Source: Myxococcales bacterium (lineage in GTDB: Bacteria; Myxococcota; UBA727; VGSZ01). Taken from it: DNA of 62,300 bases. Positions 47,790 through 57,432 of this stretch are shown here, piece by piece. Position numbers and translations under genes: made by a program. The notes beneath the pieces are model-generated. The model was given only the letters and a program-made list of their open reading frames with translations. It was not told where the DNA came from and searched no databases. Each line of letters opens with the position of its first letter. Position 1 is the first letter of the stretch. The stretch lies in NCBI GenBank assembly GCA_023248635.1, contig JAHFED010000035.1, positions 1-62,300 on the forward strand. Direction: 5' to 3'.

Positions 47790-50700
47790 TCACTGCGGCG
47801 TGAAGAAGGCGTCGTCGATGAGGATCGTGAAGGGGATGTCGCCGTTGTCGACACAGTTGGCGCGCAGCCGGGCAGACCTGGCACTGGGAGAGGGCACGAG
47901 GGGGGAAAACTCGAAGCGGGCGAAGGCGGTGGTGTCGACGGGGACAAGCGCTCCAGTGGCAAAGGTAGCCTGACCCGTCGTGCAGATGTCGTCGTCGAAG
48001 TGCACCAGCTCGGCGTTGCACCCCAACCCCGGTCCGCCGCCGCTGCGAACCTTGAACTGAGCGCCGATGCTGTAAGGCCCCTCGGTGAGGAGAAAGCAGG
48101 GGCTCTCGAAAAACACCCGGGTGGTGATTCCGTCGTCGCGCGAAATCACCTGGGCCGCACCTAGGGCAGCGCTGCCCAGGCTGGAGTTGTGATCGGCGGA
48201 ATCGCAGTCCTCGAGCACCCAGCCGCCGATGCTGACGTCGAAGGCGCAGTTGGGCACGAGATTTCCGTCGGGACCGCCGCAGGGCTCGAAGGTGCAGGTG
48301 CTCGAGCAGCCGTCGCCAGAGAGCGTGTTGGCGTCGTCGCACTGCTCGGGGGCGATGACTTGCCCATCGCCACAAAATGGAGCGCAAACCGACGGTCCCG
48401 CGGTGGTGCAGGTGAAACCTGACTCGACCTTGCAACCGCCGGTGCAGCCGTCGCCAGAGAGGCTGTTGCCGTCGTCGCAGTCCTCTCCCGCCCCGACGAC
48501 GCCGTCGGAGCACACCGAACAGCTCGACGTATCGCGCCCGCAGGTGGCAGTGCAGGTGAGCGTCCCCCCCGTGAAGTCGCCGACGCCGATGCAGCTCGCT
48601 TGGGTGGCCACGGGGTCGCAGGCCTCGCCAGGGTCGACGACGCCGTTGCCGCATCGACTGCAGCCGGAAACATCGAAGGAGCAGCTGTCGCAAGCGAGTG
48701 TCCCGCCGCCGAAGCCCAGGGAGACGCAGGAGGCGCCGTTGAGCGCGGCGCCGTCGCAGTCCTCGCCGGCGTCGACGGCGTTGTTGCCACAGGTGGTGCA
48801 GGCGGCGTCAACGCAGAGCTCGCCGTTGCCGCAGCAGTCGCCGCCGCACAAGGTCTTTCCTGGGTCGCACTGGCAGATGCCCGACGAGGAGCATTGGCCA
48901 GAGCAGCACTCGCCGCCGCCCTCGCAGCTGCCACCCGGCCCGGCGCAGGCGCCGCAGAGCCTATCGCTGCAGTTCGGTGCTGTGGCGGGGCAGACGTTGT
49001 CGCAGGCGCCGCAATTCTGTGGGCTGCTGCGAATGTCGAAGCAGCCATTGGCGCAGGCCGTGGTGCCGACCGGGCAGGCTTCTTCGCACCCGTTCGCGCC
49101 GCAGACTTCATTGGAGTCGCAGCATTGTTCGCCGCACGCGCTCTGCTCCGATCCGCAGCCGCACACGCCGGCGATGCAGTTCCCCGCACAGCAGTCGGCG
49201 GCAACGCCGCAGGCTGCGCCAAAGGTGCTGCAGCCCGGCGAGCTGCAGGTCCCCGCGGAGCAGCTTTGCCCGCTGCCGCAGCTGTTGGTGCAAGAGCCGC
49301 AGGCCCGGGCGTCGATGTTGACGTCGACGCAGCCGAGGGTGCCGCAGTCGTTTTTGCCGTTGGGGCAGGTGAAGACGCAGCCTCCGGCCATCGAGTTGCA
49401 GGTGCCCTGGCGTCCGTCGGCCGTGGCGCAGGCATTGCCGTTCACGCTCGGATCACAGCGGGTGGGGAGGCACAGCGCCGGGAAACACAGGCCCAAGGTG
49501 CCATCTTCGAAAGAGCAGCTTTGGTCAGCGGGTGGGTCATCAGCGCAGATCCGGGCGGCGCAGCTGCCGCTCTCATCGCAGATGCCCGGCTGGTTGAAGC
49601 GCGCCGGGTCGGTGGGATCAGGGGCGGCGCAGGAGCTCCCCGGCGGCAGCACACCGGGGTCGCAGCTGCGCGGGAGGCAGGAGCCATCGATGCAGAAGCC
49701 GGCGTCCTCGGTGGGATTGCTGGTCGGGCACGGCTCCCCGTCGGTGGGTGTTCGACAGGAGCGCACACAGGTGCCGGCGTTGTCGCAATTGCCCGCCTCG
49801 TCGGCGGTGGCGCGGCAGAGACGGCCGGCGTCCCTCGCGACGCACCGCACCAGCGCGCACTCGCCGTCGATGGCGACCTCGTCCGCCGCGCAGGGGCCGC
49901 CGCAGTCCGGGTCGTCGGCGGGACAGTCGACGCAGTCGCCGTTGGCGTTGCGCACGGTTCCGGCGGGGCAGGGATCCTCGCAGGCGGCGGGGTCGGCGCC
50001 GCAGTCGGTGCAGGCGCCGTTGATGATCTGGAAACCATCGGGGCAGCAGCCACCGGCAGGGTCGTCGCAGGTCACAGCGCACGTCCCGTCGTCCTGACAA
50101 ATGCCGGCCAGGTCGTCGACTCGACACTCGGCGCCGGGGTCGCACGGGACGGTGCAGCGGCCGTCTGGGGTGGAGCAGATGCCCGTCTGTCCGTCGGAGG
50201 TGAGGCAGGTCGCGCCGAGGGTGTCGGGTCCACACTCGCCGGGCAGAACGCACTGGCCACCGACGCACCGCTCGCCGGCGCCGCAGTCGCTGTCGCTGTC
50301 GCAGTCTCCCTCCCCGCTCTGACACGTCGCCGAGCAGGCAGCGCCAGGCGGATCGCAGTCTTCACCGGGGTCGAGGGAACCGTTGCCGCAGCGGGAGCAG
50401 ATGTCACCGTCGTCGTCGCTGTCGCGCTGCTCGGGGTTGGGGTCGAGGTCGCAGTTGTCGTCGACGTCGGCGACGCCGTCTGAATCCCGATCGAGCGCCG
50501 CGCTCACGTCGGGGAGAGCGACCGCGGGTCCCACTTCGGCCTGCAGGGCATCGAGGACGGCGCCCATGTCCACGCTCTTTTCGGCCTCGTCGAGCTGCGC
50601 GACGACCTCCTGCTGCAACGCGCCGTCGTCTTCGAGGTCGTCGGCGATGGAGTTCAGCAGCTCCTGCAGCTCGGTGTTGACCGGTCCCGTCGGGCCTTCC

Positions 50701-51398
50701 GCACGAGCCACAGCAGCTTGGGACACCACCGCGCTGAGCAGCAGGAGCCAGCCGTCGCCGGCGCCGCTGCCGAGGATGTCCATGGTGGAGCCCTCGATCT
50801 GCTGGGGCACCGCACTGGGAGCGCCCACCTTGAGGGCGTCGAGCAGCTCCCCCTCTGCGGTGGCCTCGGCGGCGGCGGCGGACCGGCCGCCCTTCAGCAG
50901 GGCCAGGGCGCGGTCGAAAGCCATGTGGGTGACGACGTTGACGCGGGCGGTCTGCGATGCGTTGTCGCTGACCCGGTAGAGGCCTCGCAGGCGCAGCTCC
51001 CCCTGCGAGGGGGTACCCAACACCTCGTTGAAATAGCCGCCCTTGACCTCGAGCTCAGCGAGGCCCAGGTAGTTCACCGGGAGGTTGAAGGCGCCCAGGC
51101 TGTTTTCTGTCTCGCCGCGAAAGATCTGACCGGTGGGCTCGCCGGCGTCGTCGAGGGCGATGAGATCGAAGCCGGCGCCGACGATGAAGGGCCCTTTTTG
51201 GAAGCTGCCCTCGAGGCCGACCCGTTGCGGCACCTCGGCGAGGGGCAGGCAGACGCCCCCCACGCAGTCTTCGCCCTCCCGGCACAGGTGGTCGTCGGCG
51301 CAGCGCAGGCCATCGAGGTTCGGGGGATCAAAGACGCAGCCCGAAAGCCCCGAGAGGCCGGCGACGACGACGACGCTGGTGACGAGGTTCCGGACCAT
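47790..51398 (-). CDS. Giant Cys-rich surface lipoprotein with DUF4215-type repeats
   Basis: A 1202-residue protein. The ATG at 51398 has GGGAG 6 nt upstream and follows the upstream stop by 2 bp. The lipobox is LSGC. Residues ~55-290 form a domain with EGSFQKGPFIVGAGFDLIAL, YFNEVLG and VNVVTHMAFDRAL. A calcium-type stretch (DSDGVADVDDNCD) is followed by some 600 residues of Cys-rich units, including DUF4215-type repeats (CGNGVVDPGEACD, CSDGVVGAGEDCDDGNSLSG, then DGC). The C-terminal ~150 residues look like a jelly-roll domain (GGWVLEDCDSADHN). It is co-transcribed with the upstream FlgO/TolB-N-like gene. Probably displayed outside the cell; ligand unknown. Confidence 0.82.
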   Translation of the reverse strand: MVRNLVTSVVVVAGLSGLSGCVFDPPNLDGLRCADDHLCREGEDCVGGVCLPLAEVPQRVGLEGSFQKGPFIVGAGFDLIALDDAGEPTGQIFRGETENSLGAFNLPVNYLGLAELEVKGGYFNEVLGTPSQGELRLRGLYRVSDNASQTARVNVVTHMAFDRALALLKGGRSAAAAEATAEGELLDALKVGAPSAVPQQIEGSTMDILGSGAGDGWLLLLSAVVSQAAVARAEGPTGPVNTELQELLNSIADDLEDDGALQQEVVAQLDEAEKSVDMGAVLDALQAEVGPAVALPDVSAALDRDSDGVADVDDNCDLDPNPEQRDSDDDGDICSRCGNGSLDPGEDCDPPGAACSATCQSGEGDCDSDSDCGAGERCVGGQCVLPGECGPDTLGATCLTSDGQTGICSTPDGRCTVPCDPGAECRVDDLAGICQDDGTCAVTCDDPAGGCCPDGFQIINGACTDCGADPAACEDPCPAGTVRNANGDCVDCPADDPDCGGPCAADEVAIDGECALVRCVARDAGRLCRATADEAGNCDNAGTCVRSCRTPTDGEPCPTSNPTEDAGFCIDGSCLPRSCDPGVLPPGSSCAAPDPTDPARFNQPGICDESGSCAARICADDPPADQSCSFEDGTLGLCFPALCLPTRCDPSVNGNACATADGRQGTCNSMAGGCVFTCPNGKNDCGTLGCVDVNIDARACGSCTNSCGSGQSCSAGTCSSPGCSTFGAACGVAADCCAGNCIAGVCGCGSEQSACGEQCCDSNEVCGANGCEEACPVGTTACANGCFDIRSSPQNCGACDNVCPATAPNCSDRLCGACAGPGGSCEGGGECCSGQCSSSGICQCDPGKTLCGGDCCGNGELCVDAACTTCGNNAVDAGEDCDGAALNGASCVSLGFGGGTLACDSCSFDVSGCSRCGNGVVDPGEACDPVATQASCIGVGDFTGGTLTCTATCGRDTSSCSVCSDGVVGAGEDCDDGNSLSGDGCTGGCKVESGFTCTTAGPSVCAPFCGDGQVIAPEQCDDANTLSGDGCSSTCTFEPCGGPDGNLVPNCAFDVSIGGWVLEDCDSADHNSSLGSAALGAAQVISRDDGITTRVFFESPCFLLTEGPYSIGAQFKVRSGGGPGLGCNAELVHFDDDICTTGQATFATGALVPVDTTAFARFEFSPLVPSPSARSARLRANCVDNGDIPFTILIDDAFFTPQ

Positions 51399-51400
51399 GC

Positions 51401-52240
51401 TCACTCCCAATAAAAAGGGGCGGCGACGGCGACGGCGATCCCGCTGACCGCAACGACGGCGCCGACGACGTAAAGGCTGTTGGCGATGGTGGCGTAGAAG
51501 TCACGGTCGCCGTACACGCGCACGGCGTCGTCCTGGAACGCTTCCTTCCTCGCCTGGGTGTCGCCAGACTGGGCCGTGATGCCCGCGAGCACGCCGCCGC
51601 CCATGATCGCCCCGCCGGCGACGATGGCGCCGCCGCCGCCCAGCAGCATCCAGGTGCCCGTCGACCACACTTCGAGCTGGGAGGTCGCCCCACTGGGCGC
51701 AGGGGGAGGCTCCGGCTGCTTGGTGGCGTGCTCGAGATCCATCATCAGCAAGCGAACGCGCGCGCCGCCCGCCGTGGTTGCCTCGCTGTCAGCAGGCCCG
51801 AGCAATTCGTCGACGGCGCCATCGACATGGGCGAGCAGGTCGTCGACGGAGCCGGCCTTGATGCTGACCCGCCCGGCGGAGGTCGCCAGCTTGGAGTCAA
51901 AGAGGTTGAGCGAGAGCAGGATCTGGGTGCCGATGGACGCGACGCTGCCAAAGACGACGTAGCGCGCCCCCATGGCCCCGGCGATCTCGGCCATGCACGA
52001 CGTCGCCTCGGAGCAGCCGGCGATCTGCTTGTTGGCCTCGAGCTCCAGGGCCCGGCGCACATCGGCCGACGAGATGACGTCGAAGACCTTGTGTCGCGCC
52101 GCCGCCACCGTGGTGAGCTCGCTGAGGGCCTGGGCGGTGTTGGCATCGACGACGACGGCGGCTGGGGTGGCGGCCCCGGCCTGGGCGCGGGGCGCGAGGG
52201 CGGCAGCAACCACAAGCAAGGCAACAACGCGGGCGCTCAT
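51401..52240 (-). CDS. FlgO/TolB-N-like exported protein (paralogue 2)
   Basis: A 279-residue protein. The ATG at 52240 gives a proper signal peptide (MSARVVALLVVAAALAPRAQ), so I prefer it to the ATG 13 codons earlier. The domain (SSADVRRALELEANKQIAGC, SCMAEIAGAMGARYVVFGSV, LLSLNLFDSKLATSAGRVS) aligns clearly with the product of 17041-17769, including the paired cysteines. Two C-terminal hydrophobic segments follow. Its gene is 2 bp upstream of the giant lipoprotein, the same arrangement as at the first locus. Confidence 0.78.
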   Translation of the reverse strand: MSARVVALLVVAAALAPRAQAGAATPAAVVVDANTAQALSELTTVAAARHKVFDVISSADVRRALELEANKQIAGCSEATSCMAEIAGAMGARYVVFGSVASIGTQILLSLNLFDSKLATSAGRVSIKAGSVDDLLAHVDGAVDELLGPADSEATTAGGARVRLLMMDLEHATKQPEPPPAPSGATSQLEVWSTGTWMLLGGGGAIVAGGAIMGGGVLAGITAQSGDTQARKEAFQDDAVRVYGDRDFYATIANSLYVVGAVVAVSGIAVAVAAPFYWE

Positions 52241-52393
52241 CGCCAGACGATACCTCTGAGCGTCGGTGGGCGCGATCATCGTGCCGAAGTGTGTTTGAGC
52301 CGCGCCGACGGCTCAAAGCGCGGCAAGGCGCTGCGCGCCTGGCGTGTCGGCAAGCCCCGCTTTTCTTTTTCCGCCAATGCGTGACGACGACGA

Positions 52394-52954
<561 letters not shown>

Positions 52955-53101
52955 GCGTGAGAGCGTGGCGATGGTTTGGGCCGTCGCGCCTCAGACGCGG
53001 GAATAAACCTGTGCCCTCAGGCCAAGGCAGCCGAACGCGACGACGTCGGAGGGCTCGATCTCCCGCTTGGCCGCGTGACAGCGCGCTGCTACCCCCCCCC
53101 C

Positions 53102-54151
53102 ATGCGCCTCGCCCTGCCCGTCTTTGCCTTTGTCGTGGTGTCCATTGGCTGCGCGCCCTCGTCGGGTCCGGGGGCCAAGGGGAAGAAAGCAAAGACCGGC
53201 GAAGTCGTCGCCGAGATCGGCGCCGAGAAGCTGACCGTCGGCGAATTGCAGAAGAAGCTCGACGAGCAGTCGCCCTTTGTGCGCACGCGCTACACCGAGC
53301 CGAGCAAGAAGCAGGAGCTGCTCGACGCCCAAGTGCGCTTCGAAGTGCTCGCCGCCGAAGCCCGCAGCCGCGGCTTTGCCGACGATCCCGAGGTCGAAGA
53401 CGCCATCAAGAAGATTATCGTGCAGCGCCTGACCCGCGAGGAATTCGACGGTCGCGTGCAGCTCAAAGACGTCACCGACGCTGAGCTCGAGAAGTATTTC
53501 AACGAGCACAAAGCCGACTACCAAAAGCCCGAGATGGTGCGGGCGAGCGTCATCAGCGTCGCCTTCACCGATCCCACCAAGGCCGCCGCCACCAAGGCCA
53601 TCACCGAAGCGCACCAGCAGGCCGCCGATCCCAAGAAGCTCGAGGACCGCAACGCGTGGAAAGACCTCGTCACCAAGTTCTCCACCGACGAAGCCACCAA
53701 AGCCGCCGCCGGCGACCTGCGCTATTTGTCCCGCGACGAAGCCACCGCCCGTTTCGGCGCGGCTGCCAGTGATTGGCTCTTTGCCTCCGACGAGCAAAAC
53801 GCGGTTTCGGCGGTGCTCGAGGCCAGCAGCGCGCTGCACGTGTTCAAACGCACGGGCAAGCGCAAGGCCATCGAGCGCACCTTCGACCAGGTGAAAAACC
53901 AGATCAAGAATGTCGTCTACCGCGAGAAGCGCACCGCGGCCTTCAACGCCTTCGTCGACGACTTGAAGAAGAAGTACGGCGTGAAGACTTTTCCCGAGCA
54001 CCTCGCCAAGCTGAAGATCGATGCCACCCCGCCCCCCGGGGCCGACGACGGCCACGGCCCCGCCGGACACGGCGCTCCGGCGCAGGGCCTGCCCCCAGCA
54101 GCAGACGGTGACGGCGACGACGACCGCGCGGTCAAGGGTGCCACCCCGTGA
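53102..54151 (+). CDS. SurA/PrsA-like periplasmic lipoprotein, degenerate rotamase
   Basis: A 349-residue protein with lipobox VSIGC (Cys17) and a helical chaperone core (GELQKKLDEQSPFVRTRYTE, LLDAQVRFEVLAAEARSRGF) like SurA/PrsA. The parvulin-type region (residues ~140-240) keeps the general pattern (FSTDEATKAAAGDLRYLSRD) but lacks the usual GGDLG and GxHII signatures, so rotamase activity is doubtful. The tail is Pro/His/Asp-rich. It overlaps the next gene by 4 bp (GTGA). Probable role: folding of outer-membrane or secreted proteins. Confidence 0.8.
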   Translation: MRLALPVFAFVVVSIGCAPSSGPGAKGKKAKTGEVVAEIGAEKLTVGELQKKLDEQSPFVRTRYTEPSKKQELLDAQVRFEVLAAEARSRGFADDPEVEDAIKKIIVQRLTREEFDGRVQLKDVTDAELEKYFNEHKADYQKPEMVRASVISVAFTDPTKAAATKAITEAHQQAADPKKLEDRNAWKDLVTKFSTDEATKAAAGDLRYLSRDEATARFGAAASDWLFASDEQNAVSAVLEASSALHVFKRTGKRKAIERTFDQVKNQIKNVVYREKRTAAFNAFVDDLKKKYGVKTFPEHLAKLKIDATPPPGADDGHGPAGHGAPAQGLPPAADGDGDDDRAVKGATP

Positions 54152-55236
54152 TCAGGTGCTGTTGGGGTGCGCTGCTGGTCTCGACCTTGGTCGGCTGTCC
54201 GGCCGATCCCGGGGCGCGGGTACGCGAACCCATCGCCGTCGTCGGCGACGCCGTCGTCGAAGAGGGAGAAGTGTTGGCCATCCTCGCGCAGCGCGGCGTC
54301 GCCCGCGTTGCCGATCTCGAAGAGCGCAAGCTGGTCACCAGTCAAATCCTCGAGCAGCTCGTCGACGAAGAACTGCTCCTGCAGGGCGCCAGCAAGGCCA
54401 GCATCAGCGTGAGCGAAGAGGCAATCGAGCGCGAAATCCGCCACCGCGGAGAAGGCTATGGTCCGGGCAATTTCCAAATCGCCATGACCGCCGAGCAGCT
54501 CACCATCGACGCCTTCCGCAACGGCATTCGACGTCGTCTGACGCAGGATGCTTTCTTGCGCGTACGCCTCGCCCAGCTGCCAGCGATCACCGAGGCCGAA
54601 ATCCGCGCCACCTACGACGCCACGGTGGCCAACGAGCGCAAGCCCGCCCAGGTGCGGCCTCGCCAGGTCTTGGTGCGCACCGCCGAAGAAGCCCGCCACG
54701 TGCTCGAGCTCATCAACACCCGCAAGATGACGACGGAGCAGGCGGCCCTGAAATTCTCGACGGGCCTCGAAGCCGACGCGGGCGGCGACCTCGGATGGTT
54801 TGCCCAAGGAGAGATGCCCCGCGCCTTCGACATCTGCTTCGTCTTGGCCCCCGGACAGGTCTCCGACGTCGTCGCCTCCGACTACGGCTTTCACATCTTT
54901 CAGCTCATCGACAAGCGCGAGGAGCGCACCGAGCCCTACCGGGCGGTGCACGATCAAATCGCTGAAGATCTGTTGCGCGAACGACAATCCGCAGCGGTGC
55001 GGGCGATCATCGACGAGCTGCGCCACCACACCCCCGTGCAAGTGGCCAAAGACGGCGTCGACCGCCTGGCCGCTCTGCTGCCCAGCGCCCCCGTGCTCCC
55101 CGCCGCCGTCCTCGACCAGGGCAACGCCCGCGCCCTCGACAGCCACATCGAAGGCGCGGTCGACCCCATTCCACCGCTGGTGCGGCTGAAGCGTGACGCC
55201 CACGCCGAAGCGTCCGACGGTGAGGCGGTGCCATGA
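54148..55236 (+). CDS. SurA-like lipoprotein with parvulin domain
   Basis: A 362-residue protein from a GTG start overlapping the previous stop. The lipobox is VGC (Cys17). The N-terminal chaperone helices (EERKLVTSQILEQLVDEELL) are followed by a parvulin domain with RPRQVLVRTAEEARHVLELI, GGDLGWFAQGEMPRAFD and SDYGFHIFQLIDKREE, all typical. It lies between two relatives and overlaps both by 4 bp. Confidence 0.88.
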   Translation: MIRCCWGALLVSTLVGCPADPGARVREPIAVVGDAVVEEGEVLAILAQRGVARVADLEERKLVTSQILEQLVDEELLLQGASKASISVSEEAIEREIRHRGEGYGPGNFQIAMTAEQLTIDAFRNGIRRRLTQDAFLRVRLAQLPAITEAEIRATYDATVANERKPAQVRPRQVLVRTAEEARHVLELINTRKMTTEQAALKFSTGLEADAGGDLGWFAQGEMPRAFDICFVLAPGQVSDVVASDYGFHIFQLIDKREERTEPYRAVHDQIAEDLLRERQSAAVRAIIDELRHHTPVQVAKDGVDRLAALLPSAPVLPAAVLDQGNARALDSHIEGAVDPIPPLVRLKRDAHAEASDGEAVP

Positions 55237-56192
55237 TCACGGCCTTGCTGCCCGCGCTCCTGCTGGCCGGCCTGCCGGCGGCCAACGACGCCGTCGTCGT
55301 CGAGAGAATCATCGCCGTCGTCGACAACGCCATCGTGTTGTCGTCGGAGGTCGAGGCGGTGATCGAGCAGCTGTCCCAATCCCAACCCATCGCTGCCGGT
55401 CTGGACGAAAAGGCCGTGATGCAGCAACGGCGGGATCAGGTGCTCGACACCCTCATCGCCGAGAAGCTCCTCGACGCCGAAGTCCGCAAGCTGCGCATCG
55501 ACGTCACCGCCGCCGAAGTCGATCGCATTGTCAAGGCGACCATGGAGGAGAACAACCTCACCGAAGACACATTGAAGATAGCACTCGGTCGCCAGGGCAT
55601 GACGCTGGATGAATACAAAGAGCAGCTCAAGAAGCAGCTGACCAAGATGAAGATCGTTCAGATCAAAGTCAAGAGCCGGGTCAACGTCACAGACACCGAG
55701 GTGAAGACCGCGGCGAAGCAGAAAGAGCAGTCGAAGGCGGCGCCGTCGGGCCCCTCGCAAGTGCGTGCCCGCCACATCTTGTGGTTGGTCCCCGCGGGTT
55801 CCGATGGAGAAGACGCCAAGCGCCTGGCCCTGGCCGCCCGGGGACGAATCGAAGCCGGTGCGGCCTTCGCCGACGTCGCCAGCGCCGAGAGCGAAGATCC
55901 CGGCAGCAAGAGCCGCGGGGGCGATCTCGGGACCTTTCGGCTCGAAGAAATGGTGCCGGAATTCGCCCGCGCCGCAGCCGAAGCACCCGTCGGCAAAGTG
56001 GTGGGCCCCGTGCGCACCCCCTTTGGATGGCACCTGATCCTGGTCGAAGAGCGCATCGCCGACGCCCCGGGCGATCCCGAAAAGGCCCTCGAAGACCTGC
56101 GGCAGAAACTCTACGAAAAAGAAGTCGAGCTGCAGTTTCAGCAATACATCGAAGAGCTCAAGCGCGACGCCTTCATCGAAAAGCGTTTGTAA
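55233..56192 (+). CDS. SurA-type peptidyl-prolyl isomerase/chaperone
   Basis: A 319-residue protein with a Sec signal (MITALLPALLLAGLPAANDA), so it is soluble in the periplasm. The SurA N-domain starts VVERIIAVVDNAIVLSSEVE; one parvulin domain follows (RARHILWLVPAGSDGEDAKR, RGGDLGTFRLEEMVPEFARA, TPFGWHLILVEER). E. coli SurA has two parvulin domains; one is common elsewhere. It is the third gene of the chaperone operon, which fits a cell with many large exported lipoproteins. Confidence 0.9.
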   Translation: MITALLPALLLAGLPAANDAVVVERIIAVVDNAIVLSSEVEAVIEQLSQSQPIAAGLDEKAVMQQRRDQVLDTLIAEKLLDAEVRKLRIDVTAAEVDRIVKATMEENNLTEDTLKIALGRQGMTLDEYKEQLKKQLTKMKIVQIKVKSRVNVTDTEVKTAAKQKEQSKAAPSGPSQVRARHILWLVPAGSDGEDAKRLALAARGRIEAGAAFADVASAESEDPGSKSRGGDLGTFRLEEMVPEFARAAAEAPVGKVVGPVRTPFGWHLILVEERIADAPGDPEKALEDLRQKLYEKEVELQFQQYIEELKRDAFIEKRL

Positions 56193-56206
56193 CCCCCGTG
56201 GTTTTT

Positions 56207-56237
56207 TCCTCGCCAGGCGTTGCCCCTGCTCCGCGTG
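56207..56237. repeat. 31-bp repeat, copy 2
   Basis: TCCTCGCCAGGCGTTGCCCC and the following 11 bases match 9897-9927 at 28 of 31 positions. It lies in the 70-bp gap before the methyltransferase gene. Confidence 0.6.
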
Positions 56238-56262
56238 GCCCCCCCAGAACGCTTGGCTCGTC

Positions 56263-57156
56263 ATGAGCGATCGCTTTCGCGGCTGGGTGCGCCCCGGCCC
56301 GCGCATCCCCGAGGTCGTCGACGGCGCCACCGACGACGTCGCCGACGACGAAACCCTGGATTGGTTGTGTGGGCACTACCGCATCTTCCAGTACGCGACG
56401 GGCCATCGCTTCTCCGCCGACGACGTCTTGTGTGCTTGGTTCGCCAGCACCCACGCGCCCCGGGTCGAGCGGGCTTTGGACCTCGGCTCCGGCATTGGAT
56501 CGGTGGCGATGACGGTGGCCTGGCGGCTGCCGGGCTGCACGCTGGCCACCATCGAGGCCCAAGAGATCTCCCTGCGGCTGGCCCGCAAGTCCATCGCCAA
56601 AAACGGCCTGGGAGATCGGGTCACGCCTTACCTCGGTGACCTGAGAGACACTGCCCTCGTCGACGACGTCGTCGGCCGTCATGGGCCCTTCGATCTCGTG
56701 ACCGGCTCTCCGCCTTACTGGCCCCTGGGACAAGCCTTGCCCGCCCACCATCCCCAGGCCGTGCCCGCGCGCCTCGAAGTGCGCGGCGACATCGCCGACT
56801 ACGCCCGCGTTGCCGCCCGCGCCCTGGCGCCCGGTGGCGTGTTTTCCTGCGTGTTCCAGGCCTCCCAAGACGCGCGGGTGCGCCGGGCCCTCGACGACGC
56901 TGGCTTGGCCTTGCTGGTGCTGCGCTTCGTTCGCTTCAAGGCCGCGGCGACGGCGGCCGAGTCCGGCATTTCCCTCTACGTTGCTTGCCGCAAGCTCGAT
57001 GTTCCCCGCGGGTTCCACGGGGGGCGCGAGGGCAAGCCGGTGATCGAACCCGACCTCGTCTTGCGCAGCGCCGGCGGGGGCGTGCACCCCGAATACGCCA
57101 CCGTGCGGCTGCAATACGGCTTCCCGCCCGGCGACGCCGACCCCGACGAGCGCTGA
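56263..57156 (+). CDS. TrmN6-like N6-adenine methyltransferase
   Basis: A 297-residue SAM-dependent methyltransferase. The early segment YRIFQYATGHRFSADDVLCA is characteristic of TrmN6/YfiC. The SAM-binding motif is LDLGSGIGSVAMTV, followed by TIEAQEISLRLARKSI. The catalytic motif is GSPPYWP, a variant (N/S)PPY, as in amino-methyltransferases. E. coli TrmN6 methylates A37 of tRNA-Val1. It is about 50 residues longer than E. coli TrmN6, mainly at the C-terminus. Confidence 0.87.
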   Translation: MSDRFRGWVRPGPRIPEVVDGATDDVADDETLDWLCGHYRIFQYATGHRFSADDVLCAWFASTHAPRVERALDLGSGIGSVAMTVAWRLPGCTLATIEAQEISLRLARKSIAKNGLGDRVTPYLGDLRDTALVDDVVGRHGPFDLVTGSPPYWPLGQALPAHHPQAVPARLEVRGDIADYARVAARALAPGGVFSCVFQASQDARVRRALDDAGLALLVLRFVRFKAAATAAESGISLYVACRKLDVPRGFHGGREGKPVIEPDLVLRSAGGGVHPEYATVRLQYGFPPGDADPDER

Positions 57157-57351
57157 CCGACGCAGCGCTCGCGCCGAGGAGTCAACGACGAGGTCATGGG
57201 GGGCCTGGTGTGCGTCGAGGTGTGGGAGCGCGCGGCCCCATCGGCGTGGTGGCCGATACCTCGTACTGCCGCGGGAGGCAGTCCCATCGTCGGAAACAGC
57301 GAGAGGCGTGCCTCCTGCTTGGCACGGCGCCGGAGGATGAAGTTCTGCTGG

Positions 57352-57375
57352 TTCAAGACGCTGGCGCGTCTTGAA
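57352..57375. repeat. Single palindromic unit upstream of the LRR-like lipoprotein
   Basis: The 24-bp palindrome is present in reverse orientation relative to the array (arms TTCAAGACGC and GCGTCTTGAA around TGGC). It ends 57 bp before the ATG at 57433, so it lies in the 5' untranslated or promoter region. The rest of 57157-57430 holds no supported gene. Confidence 0.85.
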
Positions 57376-57432
57376 GTCGTTGGTGAATCTGCTGCTATCG
57401 TCTCCGCCGACCTTCCAAACGGAACAACCCAA

